DNA from: Epichloe hybrida | Lineage: Eukaryota > Ascomycota > Sordariomycetes > Hypocreales > Clavicipitaceae | Assembly (NCBI GenBank): GCA_019022495.1 | Contig: JAFEKR010000055.1 | Span: forward strand, 181,290-245,289 | DNA length: 64,000 nucleotides | Reading direction: 5' to 3' | In this document: in pieces, positions 48,382 to 61,144 of the stretch | How the letters are laid out: every line of letters starts with the position of its first letter | Numbering within the stretch: the first letter of the stretch is position 1 | Made by a program: the position numbers and the translations under genes | The notes under the pieces: generated by a model | Database searches by the model: none | Told to the model about the DNA's origin: nothing | Seen by the model: only the letters and a program-made list of their open reading frames with translations

Positions 48382-50660
48382 ATGGCTCCCCTCTGCGCAG
48401 ATCCGCGCCAGGTCGTCATCGCCCTCAACCCGGAGAGACGAGCCGCCCTGCTTAAGCTCATCGAAGAAATTACCGCCTTCATGACCCTCCAGCTCATCAA
48501 CCCTCCCGGCGAACTTGGCTCACTCACAGATGACGAAGAAAACGGCAACGGCAACGGCAACGACAATGACAGTCGCCAAAGTGAAGAACGACAAGCGCCA
48601 TCCAGCCAAACCTCAGATGGGCCCGATCCGAAGCCCAAGACCAAGAAGAACCCATCCCAGCCTGCCGTCAAGCAGCCCACCGGCAAAGCTGCCAGGAAAA
48701 TAGAACAGATCCAGGAGTCTGCCATGATGTACATGCAAGAATGGAAGAACGAGTTCCTCCCCAAGCTCCAAGAAATTATGCGTGTCGAGGACAACGCCAA
48801 GATCAAGGAAGAGCGTAAAGCCCGCCAAGATGCCCTGGACAAGAAGAAGCTCGACACAGCCGAAGAAGGTGAACACCTCATCAGCTTCGGCAACGTGCAA
48901 ATCGACAAGCTCGAAGACGTCGCGTCGCTGCAGAAGCTGTACCACCCCATCCCCACGAGGCTGACGACCATTCCCTCGCAGGATAGGAGAGAAGCACTAA
49001 GCTGCGTGTTGCTACTTCTTCTCTCGACGGGCAAGTACTCGGCGCACTCGAGAAGCATGGTTCTGTACCTTGCCTCCGCGCTTGAAGTGCCTCAGACGTT
49101 TGTGAACACGGAAGAGGTCGAGATTGCTCACTCGCTCATGGAGTCATCTACCGCGGACAAGGACAAGAAGGACACCATGTCTGCCGAGGCCGAGGCCGAG
49201 AAGCGCAGACAGCAGAACAAGTTCAGTCGGTTCTGGAAGGTTGGTCTCGCGTCCGTGGCTGGCGCGACCATCATTGGCGTCACGGGAGGGTTGGCGGCGC
49301 CTCTGGTTGCGGGTGCGCTTGGGGGCATCATGGGTGGTGTCGGGCTTGGAGGTGTAGCCAGCTTCCTGGGAATCTTCTGGATGAACGGTGCTCTTGTCGG
49401 TGCTTTGTTCGGAGCGTATGGCGCCAAAATGACTGTTCGTACAGCTACATCTTGTATTTTTTTTTTTCTTCCGCCCAATGTCACTTGCACACACCGCAAC
49501 ATCTCCAAACAGGCACCCACTTTACTAACTAACACGATGATGCATCCGTCCAGGGCGAACTCATGGACAAATACGCCAAAGAAGTAGAAGACTTCAAGTT
49601 CATCCCTCTCGAATCAGAATGGGGTCCCGATTTCAATCCCATGGCCACGCCCACAGGCAAAAACCCTGGCGCACCCGAAAGCCAAAACCCTGGCGCACCC
49701 GAAAGCCAAAACCCTGGCGCACCCGAAAGCCAAAACCCTGGCGCACCCGAAAGCCAAAACCCGGAAAGCAGACGTCTCCGCGTAACAATAGGCGTCAACG
49801 GCTGGCTCAACTCGGAAGACGACATCACCAAGCCCTGGCGTGTGCTGGATTCATCCTCCGAAGTCTTCGCCCTGCGATACGAAATGAAGACGCTCCTCAG
49901 CCTCGGCACCGCCCTGCAAGACCTCGTCACCTCGTTCGCCTGGAAAACGCTCAAGGTCGAAATCATCAAGCGCACCGTGCTCGCGACCCTCTGGGCCGCT
50001 CTCTGGCCGATCCAAATCCTCGCCGCTGCCTCCAACGTCGACAATCCCTTCAGCCGCGCAAGCAACCGCTCCAAAAAGGCCGGCCAGCTCCTCGCCGACG
50101 CCCTCATTAACAGAGTCCAGGGCGAGCGGCCCGTCACCCTCATCGGATACTCGCTCGGCGCCACCGCCATCCACGCCTGTCTCCAGTCCCTCGCGGACCG
50201 CCAAGCCTTTGGCCTCATCGACAGCGTCGTCATCATCGGCGCGCCTGCCCCCTCCCACGCCCCCCACTGGCGCACCCTCCGCTGCGTCGTCTCCGGCCCC
50301 ATCTTCAACGTGTATTCCGAAAACGACATGGTCCTCGGCTTCGCATACCGCATGCACAGCCTCGCTCTCGGCGTAGCGGGTCTCCAGGCCATACAAGGCG
50401 TCAACGGCCTGCAGAATCTAGACCTCAGCGAGCGCGTAAGCGGCCATTTGCGCTACCCCTCACTGACGGGCGAGATCCTGCGCGAATGCGGCTTCCTCGG
50501 CGTCCGTGCAAGCGGCGAGATCGAAAAGGACGACCTTATCAAGATGAAGGACGACCATGCCGAGGGGAAACTCGTCGATTTCGAGGCCGTCACCAAGGAA
50601 GACACCAACGAGAACAAAAAGAGTCCAACGCCACCCGGGACCCGCGAGGCCCGACAGTAA
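48382..50660 (+). CDS. DUF726/TMCO4-family membrane protein with alpha/beta-hydrolase motif
   Basis: Two exons (48382-49434 and 49554-50660) give 719 aa. The N-terminal third has an acidic Asn/Gly-rich tract and a Lys-rich helix. A strongly glycine-rich hydrophobic region at about residues 290-350 (GLASVAGATIIGVTGGLAAP, FLGIFWMNGALVGALFGAYG) should span the membrane. The C-terminal half reads as an alpha/beta-hydrolase, with the nucleophile elbow LIGYSLGATAIHACL near residue 548 and VVIIGAPAPSH after it, matching the DUF726 family. No biochemical role is established that I know of. Near residues 388-420 a 24-bp unit is repeated four times. The acceptor CCAG|GGC at 49553 keeps the frame and gives GELMDKYAKEVEDFKFIPL, conserved in the family. 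Confidence 0.85.
49661..49760 (+). repeat. Coding 24-bp tandem repeat (NPGAPESQ) x4
   Basis: The unit AACCCTGGCGCACCCGAAAG plus CCAA occurs about four times without interruption inside the DUF726 gene, encoding repeats of NPGAPESQ. Near-identical copies imply recent expansion; the reading frame is kept whatever the copy number. Confidence 0.9.
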
Positions 50661-51882
50661 TCTCCCTCTCCCCGCCTGCGTCGCGTCGACACGAGACAAG
50701 GACCATGAGCCTCCTCTTCCTGCGCCGACCCGGCCGGGAGCAGAAACTCCCTGGAGTGGAGAGCAGGCGCTCAGAGAGAAGAGGGGACGAGAAAGACGGA
50801 GACCCTGATGATCAGCACAAGTCTCTTCACGACGGACTCGACGATCCATCCGTCCCGTCCGCCTCTGGTGAAGAGCGCGAGACACGGGTCGGAGACTTCA
50901 CGGCCATCAAAGATGGAGAATAATGAGAAAACATGACGCTGAGCTGAGCGTAAGCATGAGCTGAGAAAGACAATAGGTTAGGTGCGGACAGAAATAAAAA
51001 AATGTGTGTGATGGAGCGCATCGCATCACACACGATATATCGATAATACGGCATGATTTCGTTGACATGGAGGCCCTTGACATCGTATATTGCGTTACAC
51101 GGACTTTGCAATTCCATAACGCGCAGACGCGACACAAAAATAACCGTCTTTGCTTCATCTAGCAACGGTGGGGAGTCATGCCACACTCTCATGTGTTAAT
51201 TAGTACCTTTCAGTAACAAAAATGATCAAGCGGTGGGTGGTTGTTCTGCTGGATACAATTAAAGTTCATATTGAAAGGACAACATCTCATGGCACAATTG
51301 AAGCCAAGCCAAATCGCGTCAAGTTTCATTTTCTAACCTACTTGTAACAACTCGTAAGTCAAATATTCTTGCCAAAGATCACTACTAATTGCTAGCTCTG
51401 GTCTTTCCAAAAAAAAAAAAAAAAAATTTAAGAATAATAATAGGCAGACAAAAAAAAATATAACGAGGGTGAGAGACAAAAAGTCAAGACGTAGCAAAAA
51501 TCTAGCATGACTGATCAATGACCGAGATTGACATCGCTCACTCGCTCACTAACGCACTCAGATGTGACATCTTTGCCGTCCCGTGGTATCATATCCGATG
51601 GAAAAGGTGAAGAACCAAAAAAAGAATAACGGAGACAAAAGGTGAAATGAAGAGCCTGAAGAGACTAAAAGGAGAAATTATTGCTGGCTCCATAAAACGG
51701 TATTAATGATATGGTCAGATCGCGTCAGTGAGCAACAACAACAACTGCGCCCTTTGAGCTGGTCAGAGACATGTAAATAGATCAAATATTGTTTGAGAGT
51801 TTGCTTTGCGTAGTTTTTTTTTTCTGAGATCGGGGCTGTCGAGAAACATGTGCCATATCCATCATTTGGCTGTCAAAAACCT
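50661..51882. other. Convergent 3' region (1.2 kb)
   Basis: Lies between the ends of the DUF726 and MSB1-like genes. The right half is AT-rich with an A run near 51412-51427. The frame at 50486-50923 is open but shows no protein-like features. No gene recognised. Confidence 0.55.
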
Positions 51883-54800
51883 CTAAGATCGACCAGCCAC
51901 GGCTTGATGAGTGCCGGTACTTGTTTCCATGTTACCAGTGAGTTCGGCAACACGAGCCTTGATTCTAGCAACGCGAGACTCGATTGCTGTTGAGCACAGA
52001 AATATTAGCATGGGAAAACCGCCGTACTTCAAAATGAGGCATGTTGCGGAAGTTTTGGAACTCACTCTCTTCCGCACTGGTGTCATCATCGTCTCCTGAA
52101 TTCTTGCTGGGTCGGGCGGGCTCGTCTCGTTGGCGGGTGGCGGCTCTCTGAGCAGCATTCTTGCGGATTTGAGCCCAGCGATCCTGCACACCAGGGCCAG
52201 CGCTCTGGTTCAACTTTTCGACAGGCTCTCCCGAGGAGGTCGCGACTTCTTCATCTTGCTTAGCGATGGGATGGCGAGCAATGGGGGGCGGGGCGGCATC
52301 GTCATCGTCCTGCTCTGGCACAAAAGCGGGCTGATCGGCCAAGGGTCCTTGGTCGAATCGGGCGAATGCGTCCTTGGCCTCGGCAGCGTCTCGCGTATCG
52401 ACGGGCGTGAGGCTTTCCCCAATAGAAGGTTCGTAGGGAGGCTCCGTGCTTTCGAAAGGAGGAGCCTCTAGTGTCGGCTCTGTGTTCGTGCCAACAGCCT
52501 CGGAAGCGATGGGTGAGTCACGAGTAGGTGTGGCAACAGGCGTGATCTCGTCTGGCTTGGGAGAATCGACAACTGCGGGGGCGACTGAGTGCTGAGCAGG
52601 CTCTGTGGCAGCAGCGGGTTTCTCCTGAATCGAAGCGGGCATGTTGTTAGAAGCATTCTCTGGGGCCTTGGAGGATCGGTTCTTGCGCCTGAGCAGGTTA
52701 CGGAAACCCTTCTTGTCTTTCGTGGGTTCAGTATTATTTTGCTTTGAATTGCCCAGACTGGCGGCATTGGGCGAATGGCTCTCAGCAGCAGTCGGTACAG
52801 TAGCATCTTCCACCTTCAAGGCGGTTGGTACGTCGTCAAGTTTCAGTGCCGTCTCCTGCTGTGAAGAATGAGCTTCGACACCCTTGGTCTCAGGTGGCTG
52901 CTCATGAGACTCTGCTTGCGAAACAGGAGATAGCAGGGGTATTCTGTTGATCGTAGAAGGGGTTCTTGGCATCTCGTCCTTGGCAGGCACGGCAGGCTTC
53001 TGGTCACCGACATGTCCGCTGCCAGTAGTCACCGAAGCATCACTCGCATATTCAGAAGTGGGCGAGTAAGGCACGGCGACACCTCGTCCGGCATTGCTGT
53101 TGGCCATGTACGCGTCCTTAATAGTGCCCTTGTCGTACTTTTTGACCCATTTCATTGCAGACGATGCTTCTCCAGCAATTTGTGGCTGAAGAGTGAGAAC
53201 GCTGGTGGTCTTTTGGGTCGCGGAATCGTCCATTCGTCCACGACGTGTGGCCAGAAGGTTCTCATGTTGCTCGTTTTCCTGGACTGCACGCATTTGCGCT
53301 GCTTTGGCTTGGACTTTAGCCTGCGTATCGGGTCCAATGCTAGTTTTGCTGCCCCCGAAATTATTCGTAGCGTTCTTGTCGCCACGTTCCGAAACATGCC
53401 TGCCCACCGACTTTCGACGAGCCAAGCTTTTGCCGCGCCTAGTCCAGCTGAAGAGGCCCTTCTTCTCTGCAATATATGCACCTTCATCCTGCTCCGGTGC
53501 AGTGCTTGCAATCATTTCTTCCATGACGAGCCAGCTGCCACCAGCCACCTTGGTTTCGATGATGGCACATCGGCCGAAAGCAGACTTGCGGAGGATCGTC
53601 TCCTCTGGAGCCAGACTGTTCATCCAAACCCACCAGAAAGCATTGTCGAGTAGCAGGACCGTGATGCTAGCAAGCTCACCAGGCTGAAGATCCATCGTTT
53701 TGGACTCGAGTCTTGGCCGATGCGATTGCGAGCTTTGCTGCCTGACCTGACTTCCGAGCGGCGGCAAGACCTTGTCAGGGGGCAGAAGTATATTGGACGA
53801 AGCCTGAGTCTCGTCAACAAAGCCAGATGACAGAAAGTCGGCCCACGACGGGGTGGTTGGACGGTCCAAGCCGGCGCCAGATGCAGGCGTTTTCCTAAGG
53901 GTTTGTACTTGATTGTGTTGGGTGGGCACTTTGCTGTCCTCCGCTTGAGCCTCCTCTTCGACAGTTTCCGAGAACCCAATGTCTTCAAATCGCGACCAGG
54001 AAGCGTCTCGCAAGCTCGTCGAATGCTTGACGCTGGAGACCTGAGACTCATTTGCAGCGGAAATGGCTCTGAGAACTCGAAGACACTCTTCCGTCAGGGC
54101 CTGCACAGGATCCTCATACTCGGAGAATTCTTGGAGTGCAGGATCGGAATCTCGATATTGAAAGTGGCCGGCTCGGCGAAGTAGAGCGAATGGAGTTGGC
54201 GAAACGGAGTCGACCAACATGACCAGTTTGTTCGTTCTCGAAGCCAAGGACGCAGGTCTTGTAGGCGGATATTCCGTCTCATTGAGTAGCTTCTCAAGGG
54301 ATCTAGGAAGCAAAGTGATACCAGTGAGGCCTTCTTCGGGGCTCAACGAGCGAAGATAGGCAAAAAACAAGTGCGTATTGGCGTCCGCGGCCCTAGCCGG
54401 GTGTATATTAACACCAATTGTTTGCGCAATCAGTCTTTCTGTCGAGAGGAAAATGCTTACTTGATCCAAGCTTTGTAGCCTCCATCGAACCCACTGCCAG
54501 TATCCTTTTGCTCAAATGCCCACCAAGCGGCCATACGAGGGAGTTGTAGACCACCGTGCCCATTGCTTTTTCCGTGAGCAGCAACGGCAGCTATCAACTC
54601 GAAAAAGTCAAAGATGATTCGTTGGCGAGCGCCACTCTCAACGCTTAAAGGGATAAAAGTCTTGAAAGAGTCCCTGGCCATGCGCGAGTCTAATTTCAGC
54701 GGTCAGTCAGCAGATGCTTCCCTCGCACAAGATGGTGGTAGTATTGTAATCCGAAGTTGTTGTTAGACCTACCTCCCTCGCCGATTTTGAACAGTTCGTA

Positions 54801-55369
54801 GGCGTCCCAACCGACAACGCCCCCAGGAAGGCGGCTCCAGCACCACTTGACGACACCGGCAATGACCTGAACCACCAGTTAGTCATAAGCATCGAGGCAA
54901 AGAGCGAAGTGTCCTAGATTACCATTGGCTCTGTCATGCGCAACTCCTGGCTCAGCGCTTCCCCCCTTAGGCCATAGCTATCATCATGAAAGTGTCTGAT
55001 GAAGGTGCGTACTGCACTAGGATCGGAAGTCGGTCGGTACGGGAGCAGAAGGAAAGGAATATCAAGCCCTGGACGACGCGATATATATTAGCATGGGTAG
55101 TCAATTTAGCTGGGCAATACACACGACGATATCGAGTTGCAGCGTTCTTTTTGGGAGGGAGAGCTGGTTGCCAAACTCGTACCTCGCGCCTTGAGCTCGA
55201 CCGTGCAAACATGTAGGAGTTCGTGAACTTCTTCTGGTTCGACTGATGCTCGTGTATACGCATTATCCCACTTTGGCTTCTGCGGAAGCGCATTCGTGAG
55301 ATCCTGCATTCCATTCTTCTTCTTCCTCAAGCCATCGCGGGCTTTGAGGCGGGAGAGGAACCCAGGCAT
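51883..55369 (-). CDS. Msb1/Mug8-domain morphogenesis protein
   Basis: Relatives of yeast Msb1 act at polarised growth sites with Rho-type GTPases and their regulators. Six exons: 55369-55183, 55068-54923, 54866-54773, 54689-54461, 54392-52066 and 51986-51883, giving 1028 aa. The conserved domain fills about residues 1-440: MPGFLSRLKARDGLRKKKNG, WDNAYTRASVEPEEVHELLH, LDIPFLLLPYRPTSDPSAVR, WCWSRLPGGVVGWDAYELFK and MAAWWAFEQKDTGSGFDGGY. The central and C-terminal parts are Ser/Pro/Glu-rich and probably disordered, with a basic patch KKGFRNLLRRKNRSSK. A coiled-coil-like end is created by the last splice (AESTIESRVARIKARVAELT region). The middle domain WVWMNSLAPEETILRKSAFG is typical of the filamentous members. 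Confidence 0.88.
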
Positions 55370-57627
55370 CTTCAACCTGAAATTATATCGTGGAATGGCG
55401 AACTGTTTCTCCCGAGGAGCAAGCTGATATAGGTTCGATGAGTCCTGTCATAGGCGGAAAAGGATTGTAGGCTTCGTAGCTGGTCTTGTTGTGATCAAAG
55501 GTGGTTCAACTCGCCCTGCGACATGTAAGTGGTGATGCGGGGACCGCAAAAAAGGGAAGGGCGCGACGGTAGATTGGGTTGGGCGTGTTGAATGACGGCA
55601 AGATTGGAAAAGAAGATTTGAGAACAGGAAGCGGCCTGCAACTTTATCACGGCCCAATGCACACAAGGAGCACGGAACAAGTTGCAGAAACACACAAGAA
55701 AAAAAAAAAAGAATGAATGAGTGAAAGGCCTTGCAGAGGAAGCGTGGCTAAGGTAGCAATTTGGGAAGAAAGAAGGGGGGAAAGGAGCAAGAAACGGGGC
55801 GAATTTGCAAAGGGGACAGACAGACAGACGGTGAAGATGAGCGCGACAATGTCAACTGGTGTGGCAGATGCTGGCACTGACTGGTGCGCGCTGCTGGCTG
55901 GGCTGGTCTCTCTGTCCGTCAAGTCGTCAAGGTCATCAAGTCACGTCGACAAGCAACAATAAGTTGAGGTGTGCGGGTTCCAGGGGGTCGCAAAAGTAGG
56001 GACAAGGCGACAAGGGGGTACGGCAGGTGCGGCCGGGTGGGATTGGATCCTCGACAAATAGGGGGGGGGGGGGGGGGGCCAACAAAAGGCACCCGGGGGA
56101 TCAAAAAAGTAAATTGCGGTTGGCTGGTCGCCCTTGTGGCCCCTCCGGGTACCTGCACTGCACGACCTCGCGGGATTGATACTCGCACCATTTGGAGGGT
56201 GCAGTTATGATATGTAATGCACCTCCGGTACGGAGTACTTCACCAGTCCTTCACCAGGTGCTTTTGTGTGCCGCTCGCTGACGGCGGTAATATTCCTACC
56301 TTCACTTTTGACGAGCCAGGCAACGGATTCGAGTTGCACATGCAGCGGGCGCAAGCGGGAGCAGCGGGAGGACGCAGGAGAAACAGAGCACCCTGTCGAC
56401 CCTGTCGAGTGCAAGACAGCCGAGGCAAGACGGACGTGGTTTTTTTCTCATCCCATTCATTCACTTCCTTTTTACGACTCACTCTGGAGACTTCGCCTGA
56501 TCCTTATCCAGTTAGATGCGGCAGCTAAACTATAATTTGGGCAATGGGAAAAGAGATGCGCGTACGGGATACTCCGCAACTTGATAAACTTTGGCCAGCG
56601 TGGCCTAACATCTTGGATGATCCTATATACAGTGGGTGTAGTATGCCAAAGCAACAATGAGATGACTGGACCTTGATTGTCGTCGCAGAGCTGCAGACAA
56701 ATCATTAAATTGTACGCAGCGCGCGGCCGGGAGTTTGGTCTGAGACTGTGCCGCGTGTCTCACAGTCCAATTGAACTTGCTTTTCCGATCTGCTTCTCGA
56801 CCCCTGATTTGCTTTGACACCTGCTGCCCGTGCTGATGCCCGCAGCCCGCAACCCGCAACTGACTGATGAAGAACCTCGTCCTTGCCTTGCCTTGTCTTG
56901 CCTTTCCTTTGTTCTCTTGTTCCAGTAGTATGGGCGGCAGTACGGAGTAGGTATGATAATCATCGTCACTCCCCACCGAGGGAAAAGCTACTCAAGTACG
57001 GACGAGTCGTCCCACGACTCGGGTGCTCTGCGACGTGCAACCATAATACTAGCCCTCGGAAGTAGTAGTATCACCAATGACCATATCAGACGAAAGTGGA
57101 GGACTAATTTACCACGCTCCGTGCCTCCTGCCGCCACCCCTCTGGTAGTTCCTCCTCTAGTTCCTCCTCTAGTTCCTCCTCGAGCCATTGCTATTACATT
57201 TTAGTCTTTGGCACACGATGATAGCACTCGCCTGAAGCAGCATGCAGATGGGGGTTTCATGTGCACATGCATGGCGACGCCGCGATCGATGCTTTGTCTC
57301 CGACTTTCTTGCCTGCCATAACCCGTACATATCTCTACAAGATGCATAATCAAGGATCACAATCCCTTGAGTAGGCAAGTACTCTGTACGGCATGAAGGG
57401 CTATGCCGGAACCGAGCAGTGCACGATCCGGGGGGTTCCATGCCACGCACCGGCATGTTCACAGACGTCGAACAAAGTAATAATACATTGATTTTTATAT
57501 CTTTTTTCCGCTCATTGATTGTGGCCAATTCCAGCCATCCGTTGTAGTCTTCCGTCTGAGTCAAAGAGTAGATCTGGTTGACAGATGTGCACCCATCTTA
57601 CCAACACACCATGGCCACGTTGAGGAC
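55370..57627. other. Long gene-free stretch (2.3 kb) upstream of the MSB1-like gene
   Basis: Contains the MSB1-like promoter on the left and the uracil-DNA glycosylase 3' end on the right. A run of 18 G lies at 56061-56078, with TACGGAGTA motifs at 56229 and 56941 and a CTAGTTCCTCCT tandem repeat at about 57151-57180. Short frames do not look like proteins and I see no RNA gene. Confidence 0.5.
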
Positions 57628-58855
57628 CTATTCCTTTTTTACCTCCTCTTCAGCTAACCGCAGAGCTTCCTCCAGGGCAGCCTCGTCCTCGGAATCTACA
57701 TCTTCCTCAGGTTCAACAGCTGTCTTCTCGATGAGCTTTTCCGCAGTTGCTTGAGTTGGTGACGTCGAGGCAATCTCGGCAGCTTTCTCTGCTGCGGCAG
57801 CGCCAACCGCAGCATGAGCAGGAGAAGGCGTAGCTCTTGTGGAGGTTCCAGGACTCAAAGCCCAATCAACATCTCCGTCTTTGCCGTATCTCTTGATGAG
57901 CCACTCGTTGGCGGTTTTGAAGTGGCCACAGTCAAAAAATCCCCTAGACGCACTCAACGGGCTGGGATGCACGCTCTGCAAAACCAAGTGTTTTTGCTTG
58001 TCAATCTTTTGCACACGCTTTCCAGCTGGCGTCCCCCATGCCACGAAGACAACGCCCCGGGTGCGTTTCTGAGCCACAAGATCAATGACTTTTTGGGTGA
58101 AGCGCTCCCAGCCCCGATTTGAATGTGAGTTGGCCTCGTGTATCCGGACTGTGAGGCACGTATTCAGCAGGAGCACACCCCGATCAGCCCATGGCGTTAA
58201 GAGCCCGCTTCGATTAGGCGGCGGCACAAACGTCGGATAGTCCTTTTTCAGAGCAATATACATGTTTTTGAGGGACGGCGGTGCCGGCGTTGGAGGTCGA
58301 ACGGAGAATGCAAGGCCGTGGGCTTGGTTGACATTGTGGTAGGGATCTTGACCGACAATGACGACCTTGACGTTGTGGAAAGGAGTGTGACGAGACCTGG
58401 CTCAAACATACGTCAGCAATTCCGATGAAGACATCTGGGTACCTGGGTACCTTTGGTACCTTTGGGAAACTCAATGTCACATACCAGGAATAAACGTCCT
58501 CCTTGGGGGGGAACCACGTCTTGCCTGCCTTCGTCTCCCTCTCCAAGAACTTTTTGAGCTCCAAGAACTCCTTGGAAGTAATCTCATCCTTCAAATGTGC
58601 CAGCCAACTGTCATCCAATGTTTCGATCTCCAGCTGCAAAAGCTTTTTTTGCTCCCCAGTCAAACTATCCACCCACTTCTTCTTGTCGAACTTGGCAGCC
58701 GGTGCACTCACTCCGGAATCCCCGGACGCAGCGCTGCCGATACTAGGCTTGGGCACTGCACCGAAGAAAGAAGCAATGGATCCATTGGCCTTGGGCTTCT
58801 TGGTATCGGCCCCTTTAGATAATGAGTCGTCACCCTTGCGCTTGAGTGTTGCCAT
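57628..58855 (-). CDS. Uracil-DNA glycosylase (family 1, Ung1)
   Basis: Removes uracil from DNA to start base-excision repair. Two exons (58855-58485 and 58396-57628) give 379 aa. The N-terminal nuclear part starts MATLKRKGDDSLSKGADTKK and contains a PCNA-binding-like SIASFFGAV. The catalytic core has GQDPYH (water-activating Asp141, residues 139-144), LLLNTCLTVR, VFVAWGTPAGK and the leucine-loop motif HPSPLSASRGF. Beyond the core there is an extra acidic Ala/Glu-rich C-terminal tail of about 80 residues. The frame stays open for 89 codons upstream of the ATG and includes an Arg/Leu-rich stretch, so a longer mitochondrial form is possible (see findings). Confidence 0.93.
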
Positions 58856-59839
58856 TGCGCGGATGCAGCTCCGGTTGTTTGGCTTTTGAAGCTGCGTATG
58901 AAGGGGAGGCCGCAGGCGACGCAATGGAGCTGGGAGAGCTCTTGCGAAGCGCAAGGTAGGAATTTTGAATATCGGAGTTGTTCGTCGTTCAGATGCGGGA
59001 TCGAGGTGTTTCGGAGTGAACTTGAGTTTGCTGAATATGAATCTTATAATGGACACATAGGCCCAATCGGGATGAGATTTGGGAGACAGTAATCCGTATG
59101 GATTCTCGAACGTTGTGGCCATCCAACGCTACGGACGGGCCTGGCGCGTGCGAGACGCGATTTTTCAGAAGCTGAAACGGGGACCCTGGAGAGCCATTTA
59201 TTACGCGACAGCAGCTCAACGGGGCTGGAAGATGCCAGGATGCACTGCAGCCAAGTGGAGGCTCGGCAGTCTGTCTGCCTCGTAATACCAAAGTTGCTTG
59301 CTGCCTTCGGGTCTTGTTCCTTGTTGCATTATATTATGTGACTTGGTACGGATCTGTAGCGAGGAAACCAACAAGCTGCCGAATACTCCGTATATGCGAG
59401 GTGCAAACTGATGAGAGGAGGTGAAAATGGAAGATGCGCTTACTAATTATTATTCATCAATCGCCCCGCTTACAAACCAGGCGCCAACGTTTCTCGTCCC
59501 CAGGAACAGTAAAGAAGCAGTCTACTAATCCGTACGCGGCCTCATACCAATGCGAAATGGGACGATGCGACCGAGGACGACGTAGCTGATGGGAAGGTGA
59601 TTGAGCTTCTGAATTGAGATTGTACCAGGGAGCTCAGAAGAGGTTGCAAAGCTTGTCACAAACACGACGAAACCCCGATGGACATATTGTCAGATATTGG
59701 GTGTAGAGCATTGGTAGCTACAAATGGTTAACGCCCCCCATACGGACTACAAAATGTTACAATGGTCAATTTTTCCAATTCCCAGCCATTCATGTACATG
59801 TACATTACATTACGTGGTAGACCATGACCCCGTGTTTCT
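58856..59839. other. Intergenic region upstream of UNG1
   Basis: The first 270 bp are open in frame with UNG1. Beyond that no gene is recognised. TACTCCGTA lies at 59384-59392. The right end is the 3' flank of the small acidic gene. Confidence 0.5.
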
Positions 59840-60164
59840 CTACTCGTCAACCAAGTCGGAAACATCATCACTAGGCTCCTTGTATCCACCATCAGGCTTC
59901 GCACCACGCGTGGTTTCATCAATAATGTTGGATTCGTCAATCCCATCGGACAAATCCTTCTCTGTTCTCGAGATTAGTTGTGCTGCCATGTTTTTTTTTT
60001 TTTTAATTCTTCAATGAAAGGGTAGACTCACGGAGCTCGGGGTCTTTGGAAACCGCGTCGTCAATGTTATCCTCGTCTACATCCTCGGGAAGAGGCTTGA
60101 CTTCTTCGTCACGGGCAGGCATGGCCTTGTCTTCAACGACAAAGTTGTCTTCGGTGCGTGCCAT
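59840..60164 (-). CDS. Small acidic protein, function unknown
   Basis: Two exons (60164-60032 and 59961-59840) joined by a 70-bp intron with a GTGAGT donor and AACAG acceptor encode 84 aa. The protein begins MARTEDNFVVEDKAMPARDE and ends YKEPSDDVSDLVDE. It is dominated by Asp and Glu, has no Cys or Trp and no membrane or signal segment, and is probably unstructured. The gene is judged real because the splice signals are strong, the frame holds on both sides and the acidic composition is continuous across the junction. I do not recognise a family and do not assign a function. Confidence 0.7.
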
Positions 60165-61144
60165 CTTGAAGTTTTTGTTGTTGTTGTTGGTTAATGAGGC
60201 TAATTAACGAGTTGTGGGAGGAATTGTAGGATAGGGCTTGTGGATGTAGTGGTTCAGGGTTGGCAGATTTCAAGCAAATGGGCTCACTTTACGGAGTATA
60301 TAACACTTCTTTCCATTCACGTCGCAGACGAGTCTCTTGATCATGGAGCTGTCATCAATATCTAGAACATACATGCTCGATCGCGACATGGTGATCTACC
60401 GGGAAAACCCCCGATCAAGAGTCAGTTCAGTCACGTCAGTACTGGTGCTACGATCGCCTCCCCTGCGCCAGCTACACCAACTCCGAGGCTCCTTCCTGTA
60501 GTGTTCTTTTCTCTTCTTTTCTTTCTCTCCCTCTTCTGCCTCACCTCTTCTAGAATGTCTGTCGTCTGTCTTTGACGCCAATCCAGTTGCAGAGGAGCTA
60601 ATCAACGCGTCCATCTCGCCTCCGCCTCTGCGCAACGCAACTCCACCTCGGCGCCGATGAGACTGAACTGACGTCGAAGACTTCCCAAAACATCCTCCCC
60701 AGTGGGCACTGGCCTAGTTGGACGCCCCCAGATTTCCACGCCGAATCACGATCCACGACTTCGTCTATCGCCTGGTGGTTCCGTGACCGGAAAAATATGA
60801 AATAAACCTTGCTGGATTGTTTTTTGCTTGTTCTTTGGGACGACAGGGACTCCTATAGCCTCGCTCTCCATGACATGTGAACCGTAACCGTGAACGGGAT
60901 TGCGGTTGCGGTTGGATGTGGGTCTGGGGAACTGTTTGCAGCCGCTATTGATCAGACGCTCTCTATGACGCGATGATTTCGCTGCTGTTTTCGTGAACAT
61001 CCATGGCATTGAGCATTCATGTACTCCGTACTGTATATAATCAAACTCTAGCCGTCTGCACGCCAGCCCAGTGCCCCAGACGACACAGCGTATCGATAAT
61101 CTGAAGAAATCAAATAGAAAACTCGCCTAACAAATCATTTCAAG
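60165..61144. other. Divergent upstream region between small acidic gene and DUF3140 gene
   Basis: Both flanking genes start at its edges and run outward. TACGGAGTA lies at 60290-60298 and TACTCCGTA at 61022-61030. The ORFs at 60396-60635 and 60746-61009 show no protein-like features. Confidence 0.5.

Noticed and set aside
49620..49765. Short tandem array in the DUF726 gene as a CRISPR array
   Set aside because: Units are contiguous with no spacers, lie in a coding frame, and the organism is a eukaryote.
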